DNA of 64,000 nt from Bacillus sp. T3 (GTDB lineage Bacteria > Bacillota > Bacilli > Bacillales > Cytobacillaceae). The position numbers and the translations under genes are program-made. This document shows, piece after piece, positions 9,450 to 18,003 of the stretch; the stretch's first letter is position 1; every line of letters begins with the position of its first letter. The DNA is taken from assembly GCF_033449965.1 (NCBI RefSeq), contig NZ_CP137761.1, positions 2,604,001 to 2,668,000 of the forward strand, written 5' to 3'. The notes beneath the pieces were generated by a model, which did not search any database, had not been told where the DNA came from, and worked only from the letters and a program-made list of their open reading frames with translations.

Positions 9450-9690
9450 CGTTTGCTAGTGAATTTGTACTTGGCTAGGTACCGTTTTACTGGGCTTTTA
9501 ATTGTTATTTGCTCACAGAACTGGCCTACGCGCACTAATTCAGTGAATTTTCCATTTTTGCATTCATAGTCCTTAGCTATGTGCACATTTTATTGTCCTT
9601 TTCTTTGTTTTGCACTTATAGAACTAGTATAGGTGCACTAATTCAATTAAATTTTTCAATACTTGCACTCGTAGACCTTGGCTATGTTAA
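9450..9690. repeat. Diverged direct repeats in the divergent gap upstream of the SRPBCC gene
   Basis: Two related segments of about 60 bp, near 9531-9590 and 9642-9690, share TGCACTAATTCA and a TTGCA(c)TC-TAG-CCTT-GCTATGT core. A third, weaker version starts near 9463. The 512-bp gap 9189-9700 otherwise holds nothing recognisable. Confidence 0.5.
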
Positions 9691-9701
9691 TAAGCAGTCC
9701 C

Positions 9702-9756
9702 TTGACATGAAACCAAATGGTTTTATATAATAAAATAAGCGAAACCAAATGGTTTC
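9702..9756 (+). promoter_or_regulatory. Sigma-A promoter with two ArsR-type operators
   Basis: TTGACA (9702-9707) and TATAAT (9726-9731) are separated by 18 bp. The palindrome GAAACCAAATGGTTT occurs twice, at 9709-9723 inside the spacer and at 9741-9756 over the likely transcription start. A repressor bound to either site would block RNA polymerase. The obvious candidate is the ArsR protein encoded second in this operon. Confidence 0.85.
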
Positions 9757-9784
9757 ATTTTTACAAAAGAAAGTAGGAGATTCC

Positions 9785-10204
9785 ATGGAAAATACACTAC
9801 AGGACATTAAACAAACAGTTGTCATGAATGCACCTATTCAAAAGGTATGGGAAAAAGTAGCCACATCAGAAGGTATTGCCGCGTGGTTCATGCCCAATGA
9901 TTTCAAAGCTGAGCTTGGTCATGAATTTCACTTGCAATCCCCTTTCGGCCCCTCTCCATGTAAAGTAACAGAAATCGATCCTCCAAATCGTCTTTCATTT
10001 ACTTGGGATAAGGATGGTTGGTTTGTCACGTTTGAATTGAAGGAAATAGAGGATAAAACAGAATTTACGTTGACACATGGTGGCTGGAAGCAGGCAGATG
10101 AAATCATTGCCAAAGCAAATCAAAAAGCTTCAGTTATCCGCGACAATATGGCATCAGGTTGGACAGGTATTTTAGAAAAACTACGTCAGTTAATGGAGAA
10201 CTAA
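9785..10204 (+). CDS. SRPBCC / AHSA1-family protein
   Basis: A 139-residue START-like (Bet v 1) fold protein of the activator-of-Hsp90-ATPase-homologue family. It shows the opening [10 protein letters not shown], a central PNRLSFTW strand and the terminal helix [11 protein letters not shown]. Such proteins bind small hydrophobic ligands and in Firmicutes are often paired with an ArsR repressor, as here. Start ATG 9785 follows AGGAGA; the longer frame from 9749 would run through the operator. It overlaps nothing and sits 1 nt before arsR. Confidence 0.88.
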   Translation: MENTLQDIKQTVVMNAPIQKVWEKVATSEGIAAWFMPNDFKAELGHEFHLQSPFGPSPCKVTEIDPPNRLSFTWDKDGWFVTFELKEIEDKTEFTLTHGGWKQADEIIAKANQKASVIRDNMASGWTGILEKLRQLMEN

Positions 10205-10205
10205 T

Positions 10206-10557
10206 ATGTCCTCCTCAGCAAAAAAGCATGATGTATTTCAAGCGATTGCTGATCCAACTAGACGTGAGGTGCTTCGCTTATTGGCAGAAAAAGAACGGCC
10301 GATATCGGAAATTTCATCCCATTTTCCAATCAGTCGAACGGCAATCGCCAAGCATCTGCAAATTCTGACTGAAGCCGAGTTGGTAAGCGGGAAAAAATCC
10401 GGAACGCGAAAAAATCTTTCAACTTCACCCCGAACCGCTAACTGAAATTAAACAATGGCTAGCCTTTTACGAGCAATTTTGGAGTAATAAGCTTTCAATA
10501 CTCAAGCATCTTGTCGAGCAAGAAGACGAGTTTGAAATCGAAGAACAGGACGAATAA
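10206..10557 (+). pseudogene. ArsR-family repressor, frameshifted near 10405-10415
   Basis: A winged-helix repressor. The first 69 residues are intact and include the HTH (RPISEISSHFPISRTAIAKHLQIL). At the run of six A near 10411 the frame breaks and stops at 10445. The correct C terminus (IFQLHPEPLTEIKQWLAFYE) continues one frame away to 10557, giving about 117 residues in total. A single missing base repairs it. It is probably the autorepressor of this operon through the doubled palindrome upstream. A homopolymer sequencing error is as likely as a real mutation. Confidence 0.85.
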
Positions 10558-10560
10558 CAT

Positions 10561-10614
10561 AAAAAGAACGCTAGTCACATCCCATAGCAATGGGTAGATT
10601 CTAGCGTTCTTTTT
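10561..10614 (+). terminator. Bidirectional terminator
   Basis: A 14-bp perfect stem pairs 10561-10574 with 10601-10614, with T-runs on both strands. It separates the convergent arsR and MFS genes. Confidence 0.88.
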
Positions 10615-10621
10615 GATAGCC

Positions 10622-11902
10622 CTAGTCCCTTGTTTCAAAAGCTGTCTTACCAACAACCTCTTCATGCTTCATTTTAATCAATGGAATTAACAGAAGCGTT
10701 CCAATCAAGAATAAAGCTCCAGAAATTAAATAAACACCAAATAATGTAACCGGCGTTTTGAGGAGACCGGAAAGAGTCATTCCCACGACCATCATGCCCA
10801 TAAACATCGGATTTAGCACACCATTAACCCGGCCGACAAATGCCTCATCAGAATTTTGAAGAATGAGAGTGTTGATGCCGATGTGGATGCATGGGAAGAA
10901 TAGCCCATTAAAAACCTGTAAAACGATGGTGAGGGTAGAACTAGTGGACCAGCCAATCCCAATCGTAGCAATCATACTAGCGAAAATACCAATTGCAAGT
11001 AATTTTTGCGGTGAAATTTTCTTTGAAATCGCCATAACGATGCCACCACCGACTAACATCCCTATACCATTGGCAACGAGGAGCCACTGTAGAAAATCTT
11101 TGGTCATACCAAGATTTTCAATCGCAATAAAAATCCCAAGCGGTTGGATAAGACCTACCGCTAAACCACATACTGCAAACATTCCGCCCATAACTTTGAG
11201 AACGGTCTTTGACATAACATAACGGAATCCATCTGCAAGCTCTTTCTTAAAGTTGTTCTCCGTTTTTTCTGCTTTTTCAAGGTCGCGAGGTAATTTTGAT
11301 AAAACTAAGGCAGATAAGAAGAACATAATGCCCATGACAGCAATCGAAACGTTAATTCCATATTTCTGATATACAAATGTGCCAATCATTGGTCCAACCA
11401 CCATAAAAATCGCCATTAAGGATTGAAACATGGCCATTACCGATTGAAGCTGCTCTTCTGGAACATGCCGTTTAAACAATCTCATCGCTGAAGGCATGGA
11501 AAACTGTGATAAAATGGCTGATGCCAAGGTTGCGAAAAATATCGCATGCCATGATCCATAGACAAGCGCTAACAACACAGCAAACACGGAAATTCCTGAT
11601 AAAATATCGCACCATACCATCGTCAACTTCGGTTTCCATCGGTCTGCAAAGGTACCACCAATAAAGGAAAAGATAAAGATTGGTACAAATTCTGCAACAG
11701 AAATTAACGATACATAGAGCGGATCATTGTTGGTAATATCGGTTACGTATAGGAGGATCGCAAAGTTCCTCACCCAAATACCTAGCTGCAATAAAAAATT
11801 AGATGTCATAATCGCCAAAACGATTTTATTTGCAAAAATACTGCCAGTTTGTTGCCTATTGGTGCCTTGGCTTCCTTGATTTTGAGACATTTCCAACATC
11901 AT
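10622..11902 (-). CDS. MFS efflux transporter, DHA3 (MefA/EntS-like) family
   Basis: A membrane protein of about 426 residues with 12 predicted helices. The motif GGTFADRWKPK after helix 2 is the MFS A-motif of the macrolide/siderophore exporter branch. Proton-coupled efflux of a drug-like molecule is expected; the substrate is unknown. I favour ATG 11902 or 11899, behind AAAGGG, over the outermost ATG at 11920, which lacks a ribosome site and abuts a palindrome. It is transcribed alone. Confidence 0.87.
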   Translation of the reverse strand: MMLEMSQNQGSQGTNRQQTGSIFANKIVLAIMTSNFLLQLGIWVRNFAILLYVTDITNNDPLYVSLISVAEFVPIFIFSFIGGTFADRWKPKLTMVWCDILSGISVFAVLLALVYGSWHAIFFATLASAILSQFSMPSAMRLFKRHVPEEQLQSVMAMFQSLMAIFMVVGPMIGTFVYQKYGINVSIAVMGIMFFLSALVLSKLPRDLEKAEKTENNFKKELADGFRYVMSKTVLKVMGGMFAVCGLAVGLIQPLGIFIAIENLGMTKDFLQWLLVANGIGMLVGGGIVMAISKKISPQKLLAIGIFASMIATIGIGWSTSSTLTIVLQVFNGLFFPCIHIGINTLILQNSDEAFVGRVNGVLNPMFMGMMVVGMTLSGLLKTPVTLFGVYLISGALFLIGTLLLIPLIKMKHEEVVGKTAFETRD

Positions 11903-11920
11903 CACCCTTTCACCTACCAT

Positions 11921-11935
11921 TGACCAGGCAGGTCA
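11921..11935. promoter_or_regulatory. Palindrome upstream of the MFS gene
   Basis: TGACC-aggca-GGTCA is a perfect 5-5-5 inverted repeat placed about 20 bp before the preferred MFS start. The position suits an operator for a TetR- or MarR-type repressor. No regulator gene for it is adjacent. Confidence 0.4.
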
Positions 11936-12145
11936 TTATTCGAAAACAAGAATTCATATTCTATCAGAAATAATCATAATTTAACAGAGTTTTTTCCAAA
12001 ATAAAACACAAACCCTCCATATTTTGACCGACATTTTACGAGACCATTCGCGAAGATGGTAATTTTTCCAATTAAGAATGGCATGAGATCGTTAGTAAAT
12101 AATAGAAACATACTAAAAAAATCTAAAAATAAAGGAGCGAACGAC

Positions 12146-12289
12146 ATGAAGAAAAAAGAATCAAAAAAAGAACAACTCCAAGACCAAGCCTATGGTGATG
12201 AATGGGGCCCGGTCGAAAATGTTTCATATAATGAAAAAACAGGACAGCCGGTGCCCCAACCAAAGGATTACGATGAAATAGAATATTAA
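12146..12289 (+). CDS. Small acidic/lysine-rich protein of 47 residues
   Basis: ATG 12146 lies 8 nt behind AAAGGAG. The 47-residue product starts with a lysine-rich stretch and ends in an acidic tail (KDYDEIEY), with a central GDEWGPVENVSYNEKTG. It is probably disordered and soluble. The in-frame extension to 12056 has no ribosome site. I do not recognise it. Confidence 0.6.
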   Translation: MKKKESKKEQLQDQAYGDEWGPVENVSYNEKTGQPVPQPKDYDEIEY

Positions 12290-12323
12290 TCAGAAAAGCG
12301 CAAGGCGCCCATCAAATATCTAT

Positions 12324-12881
12324 TCATTCTAATACTAAGCAGAAAAAACTGCCCCAAACATAATAACTTGGGGCAGCTCTTAAGTCTAAAATTAACTTGT
12401 TAGCTGTAACGAAATGGTCACCGTGAACCTTGACTTCCTTCGCTTCTGTTTCTAAAGTAAGCCCATTTAAATCGATTACTTTTTTCATTCCTTCATATGT
12501 ACCAAATGTTACATAACGTCGAAGCTGGGATTTTACCCTGGCGACAAGCTCCATCGGGTTAAACGGCTTAGTGACATAATCATCAGCCCCAACCTGGAGA
12601 CCGAGAATTTTATCGGTATCCTCACTTTTCGCACTCAATATAATAATCGGAATATTTTTTTGTTCACGTATTTTATAGGTGGCAGCAATTCCATCCAACC
12701 TCGGCATCATTACATCCAAAATAATCAGGTGAATCTCCTGCTCATTTAAGATTTCTAATGCTTCAATCCCATCAGCTGCTTTTAATACGGTAATCCCTTC
12801 ATTTTTTAAATAAATTTCAATCGCATCTCGTATTTCTTTTTCATCATCGACAACGAGAACATTGTAATGATTCATATTCAC
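12324..12881 (-). pseudogene. OmpR-family response regulator lacking its DNA-binding domain
   Basis: The receiver domain is complete: DDE near residue 11, phospho-acceptor Asp in IILDVMMPRLDG, conserved Lys in DDYVTKPFNP. The linker and start of the C-terminal domain (GLTLETEAKEVKVHGD) follow. The winged helix is then missing; the frame runs into a terminator hairpin and stops at 185 residues instead of about 230. No histidine kinase is adjacent. This looks like a decayed two-component gene, since no simple frameshift restores the domain within the window. Confidence 0.8.
12343..12376 (-). terminator. Intrinsic terminator
   Basis: The 9-bp stem CTGCCCCAA/TTGGGGCAG (12349-12357 with 12368-12376) is followed on the minus strand by TTTTTT. 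It lies inside the artificial C terminus of the truncated response regulator, confirming that the original gene end is lost. Confidence 0.85.
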
Positions 12882-13205
12882 CCTACTTTCTATGTGCCAT
12901 CATTTCTATCATAAGTGTAATCAACAAATCTTAACATTTTTTAAGGATAAATCTTAAGAAATTCTGAAGATTTTTGAGGTCAACATTTAAACGTAAAATC
13001 TTTTTCTTGGAAATCCATAAATTAAAGTATAAATGAATTCGACCTTGAGTTACTGTCGTTTTTTGCCGTATTTCGAAAGAATTACTCTATCTATATAATT
13101 ATTTGAAAGGAAATGTAGAGAAGTTTTTTATGATGGTAGCAGGAAAAAACTAAGTCTTTCCCAAAATAGTATAGTAGACGAAAACGTGGAAGGGTGGTTA
13201 TAACC
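12882..13205. other. Gap with no recognisable gene
   Basis: This AT-rich stretch separates the divergent response-regulator remnant and the next small gene. It contains a short repeated taag/cttaaga motif near 12945-12980, but I see no gene, clear promoter pair or terminator. Confidence 0.5.
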
Positions 13206-13394
13206 TTGGCTTCAGAAATATCCTTAAAGCAAATCGTAGAAGGTATTCCTAGTTCCTTGTTAAGTGCCTCGGACCGTGATTTAGAAGGCTTCCAAAAAAT
13301 CATTGACGAAACCATTAAACTTAGAGAATCTCATCGGAATCTTCAAAAAATGATTCGTAATTTCTCGTCCTCCACCACAATTAAAAGCTCTTAA
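13206..13394 (+). CDS. Small helical protein of 62 residues, unknown function
   Basis: I place the start at TTG 13206, 8 nt after GAAGGGTGG; an in-frame GTG at 13194 lies inside that site. The 62-residue product (MASEISLKQIVEGIPSSLLS then two charged helices) has no signal or membrane segment. A terminator follows 12 nt after the stop, which supports a real transcript. Function unknown. Confidence 0.5.
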   Translation: MASEISLKQIVEGIPSSLLSASDRDLEGFQKIIDETIKLRESHRNLQKMIRNFSSSTTIKSS

Positions 13395-13405
13395 TTCTTT
13401 CGATT

Positions 13406-13451
13406 AGAACCATTTGGGGAGGTCGGAATACCTTCCCACTGTTCTTTTTTT
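13406..13451 (+). terminator. Intrinsic terminator
   Basis: The stem TGGGGAGGT/ACCTTCCCA (13415-13423 with 13430-13438) is extended by AGAAC/GTTCT and followed by a run of seven T. Confidence 0.75.
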
Positions 13452-13591
13452 ATACAAAAAGAAGAAGTCGAAGTTTACACTATACACGACTTGTAAACGT
13501 TCATATATTTGTCAAAAATAAAGAAGTATTCAAGTGTAAATCTATAGTAAAATAGTTAAAAATAAACATTTATTGAAATGAGGATAAAATT

Positions 13592-13765
13592 ATGGAAGGC
13601 TTATTGACTGTTAATCTATGTGATCTGCAAAATAAAATTGAGTCTTTAAAGAATCGAATGATTGATACAGGACTTAAGCATGGCCTTAACCATGGCAAAA
13701 CGATTCAGATCAGCCAAGAGCTTGATGCATTAATCTTTGAATATCAGCATTTAATTCGTAATTAA
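13592..13765 (+). CDS. Spo0E-like aspartyl-phosphate phosphatase
   Basis: A 57-residue protein too short for many gene finders. Two helices flank the family signature SQELD (residues 41-45), which contacts the phosphorylated Asp of Spo0A. Known relatives dephosphorylate Spo0A~P and delay sporulation. ATG 13592 follows GAGG. It is monocistronic. The family call rests on the SxxxD motif, size and coiled-hairpin pattern; its target is inferred. Confidence 0.85.
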   Translation: MEGLLTVNLCDLQNKIESLKNRMIDTGLKHGLNHGKTIQISQELDALIFEYQHLIRN

Positions 13766-13855
13766 TCACATAGTTCCATCGCTTTTTTAAGTTTGTTTAA
13801 TTTTTCATCCAATCATACAAACTTCCTTGTTATTTATAAATGTATCTTCATTTAT

Positions 13856-13883
13856 AAGGTGGTTTAATCATGCTTGCCACCTT
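13856..13883 (+). terminator. Weak stem-loop downstream of the Spo0E-like gene
   Basis: AAGGTGG (13856-13862) pairs with CCACCTT (13877-13883), followed by AT-rich sequence without a clear T-run. Confidence 0.35.
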
Positions 13884-14047
13884 AATTTATAAATATTTAT
13901 TTCAAAGAAAACGTTTTTACTCCACTATATATTTCTCCCCTGTTTCCCAACCCATTACAATTTTCCATAGATTCCCAAGCAGAAGTTTCATATAATAAAT
14001 TATAGCTATCCCATTTATACTAAATTATCTGAAACGGACTGGACAGA

Positions 14048-14632
14048 TTGAATAAGAATAAAAGGATCAAAAAGATGCTGATCATACTATTTTGCTTTGC
14101 TATTATCTATTTCGGGTTTTTACAATTTAAAATTTCCCAATATAGCCATTTAGGTGTGCCTGATAATGTCGATTATCTGATCGTACTTGGGGCAAGGGTT
14201 AAGGGTACCACTCCTTCATTGGCTCTTGAGGAACGTATTGCTAGTGCAGCTGATTATTTGAAGAAAAACAAGGATACATTTGTGATTGCATCAGGAGGAC
14301 AAGGAGCCGGTGAGGACATTTCAGAGGCTGAATCAATTAAACAAGAGTTGATGAAGCGCGGCATTGACAAATCTAGAATTAAACTAGAAGACCGCTCAAC
14401 CAGTACCTATGAAAATATTAAATTTTCTAAAGCACTCCTCCCTAGTAGTGCAAAATCAGGATTGATTGTCACAAATAATTTCCACCTATACCGTGCTCTA
14501 TTGATTGCGGAGGATTACGGACTAACCATCTCGGGGATTCCTGCCAAAACACCACTGATTGCGATTCCAAAATCCTTTTCTCGCGAGTATTTGGCTATTA
14601 CGAAGTACTATTTAATGAAGATAATAGATTAG
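14048..14632 (+). CDS. YdcF/DUF218-family membrane-anchored protein
   Basis: A 194-residue protein with one N-terminal membrane helix (about residues 9-26) and an ElyC/SanA/YdcF domain. Hallmarks are DYLIVLGARVKG, the ASGGQG loop and RSTSTYENIKFSK. Relatives act in envelope biogenesis, possibly on lipid-linked sugars, though the reaction is not firmly known. Start TTG 14048 retains the basic residues before the helix; an ATG at 14075 behind AAAGGA is a good alternative. Monocistronic with its own terminator. Confidence 0.85.
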   Translation: MNKNKRIKKMLIILFCFAIIYFGFLQFKISQYSHLGVPDNVDYLIVLGARVKGTTPSLALEERIASAADYLKKNKDTFVIASGGQGAGEDISEAESIKQELMKRGIDKSRIKLEDRSTSTYENIKFSKALLPSSAKSGLIVTNNFHLYRALLIAEDYGLTISGIPAKTPLIAIPKSFSREYLAITKYYLMKIID

Positions 14633-14655
14633 CTTTTTGTATTTATGAAGACGAC

Positions 14656-14694
14656 TGAGCCCTAGCTAATTAAGTAGCTAGGGCTCAGCGTTTT
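14656..14694 (+). terminator. Bidirectional terminator
   Basis: A 12-bp perfect stem pairs 14656-14667 with 14676-14687, then TTTT. It sits between convergent ydcF-like and HAD genes. Confidence 0.8.
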
Positions 14695-14714
14695 AAACCT
14701 CAATCTTTTGTTAA

Positions 14715-15356
14715 CTAAACAAAGCTTAATACGTCTCTAACAGACTTAACAATCTGGTTTGCCTTAGATAAATCAAGGTTTCCTGAATCAGGATTGACAT
14801 AAGCAATGGTTCTCATTCCTGCGCTATTCCCGGCATCGACACCGTTATTTGAATCTTCAAGGATTGTGCAGTTTTTAGGAAGAACATTTAATCTTCTTGC
14901 TGCCTCTAAAAAGATATCCGGAGCAGGCTTTCCATGCTCAACTTCATCTCCATTTACGATTGTGTCAAAAAAGGAGAGAATTTCAAATTTATTCAGTACA
15001 GCCTCAATAAATTCCTTTGGAGATGACGAGGCCAATGCAATACGGTAATTTAAATCTTTTAGCTTATTAAGAAGCTCACGTATTCCATCAATCGGTTGTA
15101 GTTCATTTTGCTCTATGTATTTCACTTTTTCTTTATCGGCCACTTCGACAATTTGTTCAGCTCTTAAGTCGAGCCCATCCTCTTTAATAATCGACTCCCA
15201 AACATCCATCGAGCGCATACCCACATATTTCTTCATTCGTTTTTGATCAATGTTTATGGAAAAATATTTCGTCGCAACGTCCAGTTCAATTCGTTCGTGC
15301 ATCGGCTCACTGTTAATTACTACGCCGTCCATATCAAAAATAAATGCTTTCTCCAT
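14715..15356 (-). CDS. HAD-superfamily phosphatase/phosphomutase, beta-phosphoglucomutase-like
   Basis: A 213-residue HAD subclass I enzyme. FDMDGVVINSEP supplies the nucleophile Asp and acid/base Asp. The helical cap follows. ALASSSPKEF is motif II, GKPAPDIFLEAARRL carries motif III Lys, and LEDSNNGVDAG is the Mg-binding motif IV. A sugar phosphate is the likely substrate. I chose ATG 15356 with GAGGTG upstream; the track-length frame to 15401 lacks a site. Confidence 0.87.
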   Translation of the reverse strand: MEKAFIFDMDGVVINSEPMHERIELDVATKYFSINIDQKRMKKYVGMRSMDVWESIIKEDGLDLRAEQIVEVADKEKVKYIEQNELQPIDGIRELLNKLKDLNYRIALASSSPKEFIEAVLNKFEILSFFDTIVNGDEVEHGKPAPDIFLEAARRLNVLPKNCTILEDSNNGVDAGNSAGMRTIAYVNPDSGNLDLSKANQIVKSVRDVLSFV

Positions 15357-15518
15357 TCCTTGCACCTCATTCTTGTGTACTTTTCTGGCTTTAAGACTCA
15401 TTATAAGCCAAAGGAAGCATTTTATTTAAAGAATGAAAATTTAAATATTATAGTGCAAGCCAGTGTTGAATAGATTGTTACAATGAAGGCTTACATATAT
15501 AGAAAGTGGGGCTAAGGG

Positions 15519-15845
15519 ATGAAGGCAAAAATCCACCGATGCAATTGCCGCAACACTTGGTCTATTCAAAATAGAAAAACAAAAATGACAGCAAAATCAG
15601 TACTGCTAAATGGAGAATGGGCAGTTGAATTAAAACCCGAGCGCCATCGAAACCCGAAAGGCTTCGTAGCAGCAAAGGACAGTCGTCAGATTATCTTAAA
15701 CCCTTCTAGGGAATTACTGGAACAGTACAAAATTGTCACCAAATTAATTTATGATAAATATCGTGTTAATTTTAATTTTAACAATGGGAATGATTTATTT
15801 TTTGCCGAAGATGGTGCCTGCTATCTTGTTCATAAATCAAAATAA
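15519..15845 (+). CDS. Hypothetical 108-residue protein
   Basis: ATG 15519 follows a GTGGGG-containing leader. The protein has a CNCR motif near the N terminus, a beta-rich middle (SVLLNGEWAVELKPERH) and no signal peptide. An efficient terminator overlaps its stop codon, supporting a one-gene transcript. No known family is recognised. Confidence 0.6.
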   Translation: MKAKIHRCNCRNTWSIQNRKTKMTAKSVLLNGEWAVELKPERHRNPKGFVAAKDSRQIILNPSRELLEQYKIVTKLIYDKYRVNFNFNNGNDLFFAEDGACYLVHKSK

Positions 15846-15880
15846 GGAAGCAGGCGAACGATTCTCCTGCTTCCTTGCAT
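15844..15880 (+). terminator. Intrinsic terminator overlapping a stop codon
   Basis: An 11-bp perfect stem, AAGGAAGCAGG with CCTGCTTCCTT (15844-15854 and 15866-15876), begins at the last two bases of the TAA stop. It also lies just past the convergent GNAT gene. Confidence 0.75.
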
Positions 15881-15882
15881 TT

Positions 15883-16368
15883 CTATATATTTTTGCACAT
15901 ATCATACCAGACCACGCCACCATGAACTGATTTAGATACTCCATAGTTTTGATAGCCATGCTTTTCATAAAACGGAATTAAACTTTCTTTACAAGTTAGC
16001 GTGATGGTCTCGCGTTGCTTATCTTTTGCCTCTTGTTCAAGCCTTTCTAGTAATATAGAAGCGATTCTTCTATTTCGAAAATGGGGATGAACGGCCAATC
16101 CTAAAATCGATTGGTGACCGCCCATGGTCGGATTCGCTGAAATTTCTCCGAATAAGTCATCTGTGATAAATGGTGAAGGAATAACGGGACCATTAATTAA
16201 TCCTGCTAAAATCCCATCCTCTTCAGCTACAAGAAAGCTATCGGGTATGACCTTGATTCTTTGCTCAAACGCTTGGTGTGTTGCAGCTTCTTCAGGGGTA
16301 AAACACAATTGCTCGATCTCAACTAGTTTTAATAAGTCATCTCTTTGTACGTTTCTGATTTTTAACAT
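15883..16368 (-). CDS. GNAT-family N-acetyltransferase
   Basis: A 161-residue acetyl-CoA-dependent acetyltransferase. The acceptor-loop strand LGLAVHPHFRNRRIASILL holds the pyrophosphate-binding RxxxI/A pattern, and PFYEKHGYQNYG is the typical C-terminal motif B. Similarity is to the arylalkylamine-type branch. Start ATG 16368 is behind AGGAGG. The acceptor is unknown. Confidence 0.87.
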   Translation of the reverse strand: MLKIRNVQRDDLLKLVEIEQLCFTPEEAATHQAFEQRIKVIPDSFLVAEEDGILAGLINGPVIPSPFITDDLFGEISANPTMGGHQSILGLAVHPHFRNRRIASILLERLEQEAKDKQRETITLTCKESLIPFYEKHGYQNYGVSKSVHGGVVWYDMCKNI

Positions 16369-16448
16369 TACTATAGTTGCCTCCTAAGACTAAGTTGTCG
16401 GAATGTTTTTATCCAGATGCATAACCTGTTTTATTTTCTTAAATATCT

Positions 16449-17025
16449 TCAAATCAACCTGTATTTTTCACAAGTCCTGGCCAAAAAGGTATTGACGATA
16501 AACTGAAGTGTTCCATCTAGATCAATCGGCATTCCAAAGCCACCTTTTTGTTCAATAGAAGCGAATCCATGCAGTAAACTTCGCAAACCACGGACCGCGT
16601 GAATCGCATCATCATCCTCCAAACCAAATTCATAGATGACATTTAGAATAAGCTTCACAACTTCTTCCGCTGCATACTTATACTCTCCATCACCTTGATC
16701 AGGGGTGCGGATTGTAGCTTCATAGGTTCCCGGATGATTCCGTGCAAAAGCCACATATCGATTTGCGATTGCTGTAATAGCCGCCTCTTTTTCGTTTCCT
16801 ATTATCGCTTCAGACATTTCTACCCTCAATTGCCGAAGTTCCGGAAATAGCTAGCCTATTTCGCAAATCATTTAAGCTTTTAACATGGTTGTAAAGAGAT
16901 GGTGATCGTATGCCTAATTTTTTAGCAACCATCGCTAATGTAACGTTTTCTAATCCAAATTCATCAGCTAATTCAGCAAAACTATTAAGCAATATCCCTG
17001 AATCTATCCCTACTCTTGGTGACAT
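16449..17025 (-). pseudogene. TetR/AcrR-family repressor, frameshifted near 16830-16850
   Basis: The N-terminal DNA-binding domain (MSPRVGIDSG to RSPSLYNHVKSLNDL) is in one frame up to about residue 65. The ligand domain (ELRQLRVEMSEA, HPGTYEATIRTPD, then a WHG-type C terminus) resumes one base out of frame and ends at 16449. A one-base change joins them into about 190 residues. Start ATG 17025 gives the canonical MSPRVG opening. It lies 16 nt after the MBL gene and very probably represses both through the doubled operator at 17785-17829. Confidence 0.85.
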
Positions 17026-17041
17026 ATGATATTTCAACTCC

Positions 17042-17755
17042 TTAACGCTTCATCAAATTATTTTCTGCTTTTATAATGGCCTGCTCGAGCTCCATCATTG
17101 GATTCCGCAGCATATCCCCATGACCAACAGCAAGCAAGCTAGGCTGAAATTCTCTGATCTTCTTAGCACTCTCGACTGCAGCATGTTTATTCCATGTTGC
17201 AAGGGCTGGAAATGGAAACATAAGACTGTATTGGCCAGAGACATTGATTCCACCCCTGATTTGTATGGCGTCGCCGGCAATCATTGAGCCATTTCTTGTA
17301 TCAAAGAAAGCCATCGACCCTGGTGTATGCCCAGGAACAGCAATCGATACAAGCGAACCGATTTTATCTCCATCATTCAAGAGCACATCAGGTGTTGTTT
17401 TGATTTTCTTTGGTACACCACCTTTTATAGGCAACTGCGGTTCAGTCTCATTTAATGAACAGTCACCTGCTAACAGGCGTGAGTCTCGTTTTGAAATGTA
17501 TACTTGAACATTCGGCAAAATCCTTTTCAAAGCATCCAATGCCCCGACGTGATCCCCATGGGCATGGGTAAGGACGATTCTTGTAATTGGCTTCCCGATT
17601 TTATTCGCTGTTTCAATAATCCCCTTTGAACTATAAGGAAGTGCCGCATCAATTAATGTCAATCCCTCTTCTTCCTCAACAAAGTAACAATTAACCTGGA
17701 AAAAAAGTGGCAGGAAGGTCATCTGTGTAATCGTTCCTTCGTGAATTACTCTCAT
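17042..17755 (-). CDS. MBL-fold metallo-hydrolase
   Basis: A 237-residue metallo-beta-lactamase-fold enzyme with the zinc motif HAHGDH (near residues 64-69), a later His in VPGHTPGS, Asp in IAGDAI and the terminal VGHGDM. Broad-substrate glyoxalase II-like or lactonase-like hydrolysis is possible. It is first in a two-gene operon with a TetR repressor, so its substrate is probably also the inducer or a related compound. ATG 17755 follows GAGGGG. Confidence 0.9.
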   Translation of the reverse strand: MRVIHEGTITQMTFLPLFFQVNCYFVEEEEGLTLIDAALPYSSKGIIETANKIGKPITRIVLTHAHGDHVGALDALKRILPNVQVYISKRDSRLLAGDCSLNETEPQLPIKGGVPKKIKTTPDVLLNDGDKIGSLVSIAVPGHTPGSMAFFDTRNGSMIAGDAIQIRGGINVSGQYSLMFPFPALATWNKHAAVESAKKIREFQPSLLAVGHGDMLRNPMMELEQAIIKAENNLMKR

Positions 17756-17784
17756 AAAATCCCCTCTTTTCGTTAATCAACGGA

Positions 17785-17834
17785 AAAACTAATACCATTA
17801 GTTTTATCGTAACTAATGGTATTAGTTTTCGCAA
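17785..17834 (-). promoter_or_regulatory. Promoter with two TetR-type operators
   Basis: Two copies of the palindrome ACTAAT-N3-ATTAGT (central acc or ggt) lie at 17785-17803 and 17811-17829, and are also reverse complements of each other over 19 bp. On the minus strand TTGCGA (17834-17829) and TACGAT (17811-17806) are 17 bp apart, so one operator fills the spacer and the other covers the start region. Confidence 0.85.
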
Positions 17835-18003
17835 TAAAAAATTCCAATTTTTTAAAAATCAATGTTTAACTTCACTCGAATGATATATTTTATCAATATT
17901 GGTTTATAATGGAGATTGAGTTGAGTTATTCGATGGATGGCTTGATTTCAAACGCAGAAAATCATTATCTAATCAAATTCAAACAATCCGGAGGTAGAAG
18001 AAC

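Noticed and set aside
9189..9450. T-box leader before the TrpX-type lipoprotein gene
   Set aside because: No AGGGTGG antiterminator sequence or adjacent terminator was found.
13091..13315. 74-residue minus-strand frame opposite the 62-residue gene
   Set aside because: It lacks a ribosome site, and the plus-strand gene has both a ribosome site and a matching terminator.
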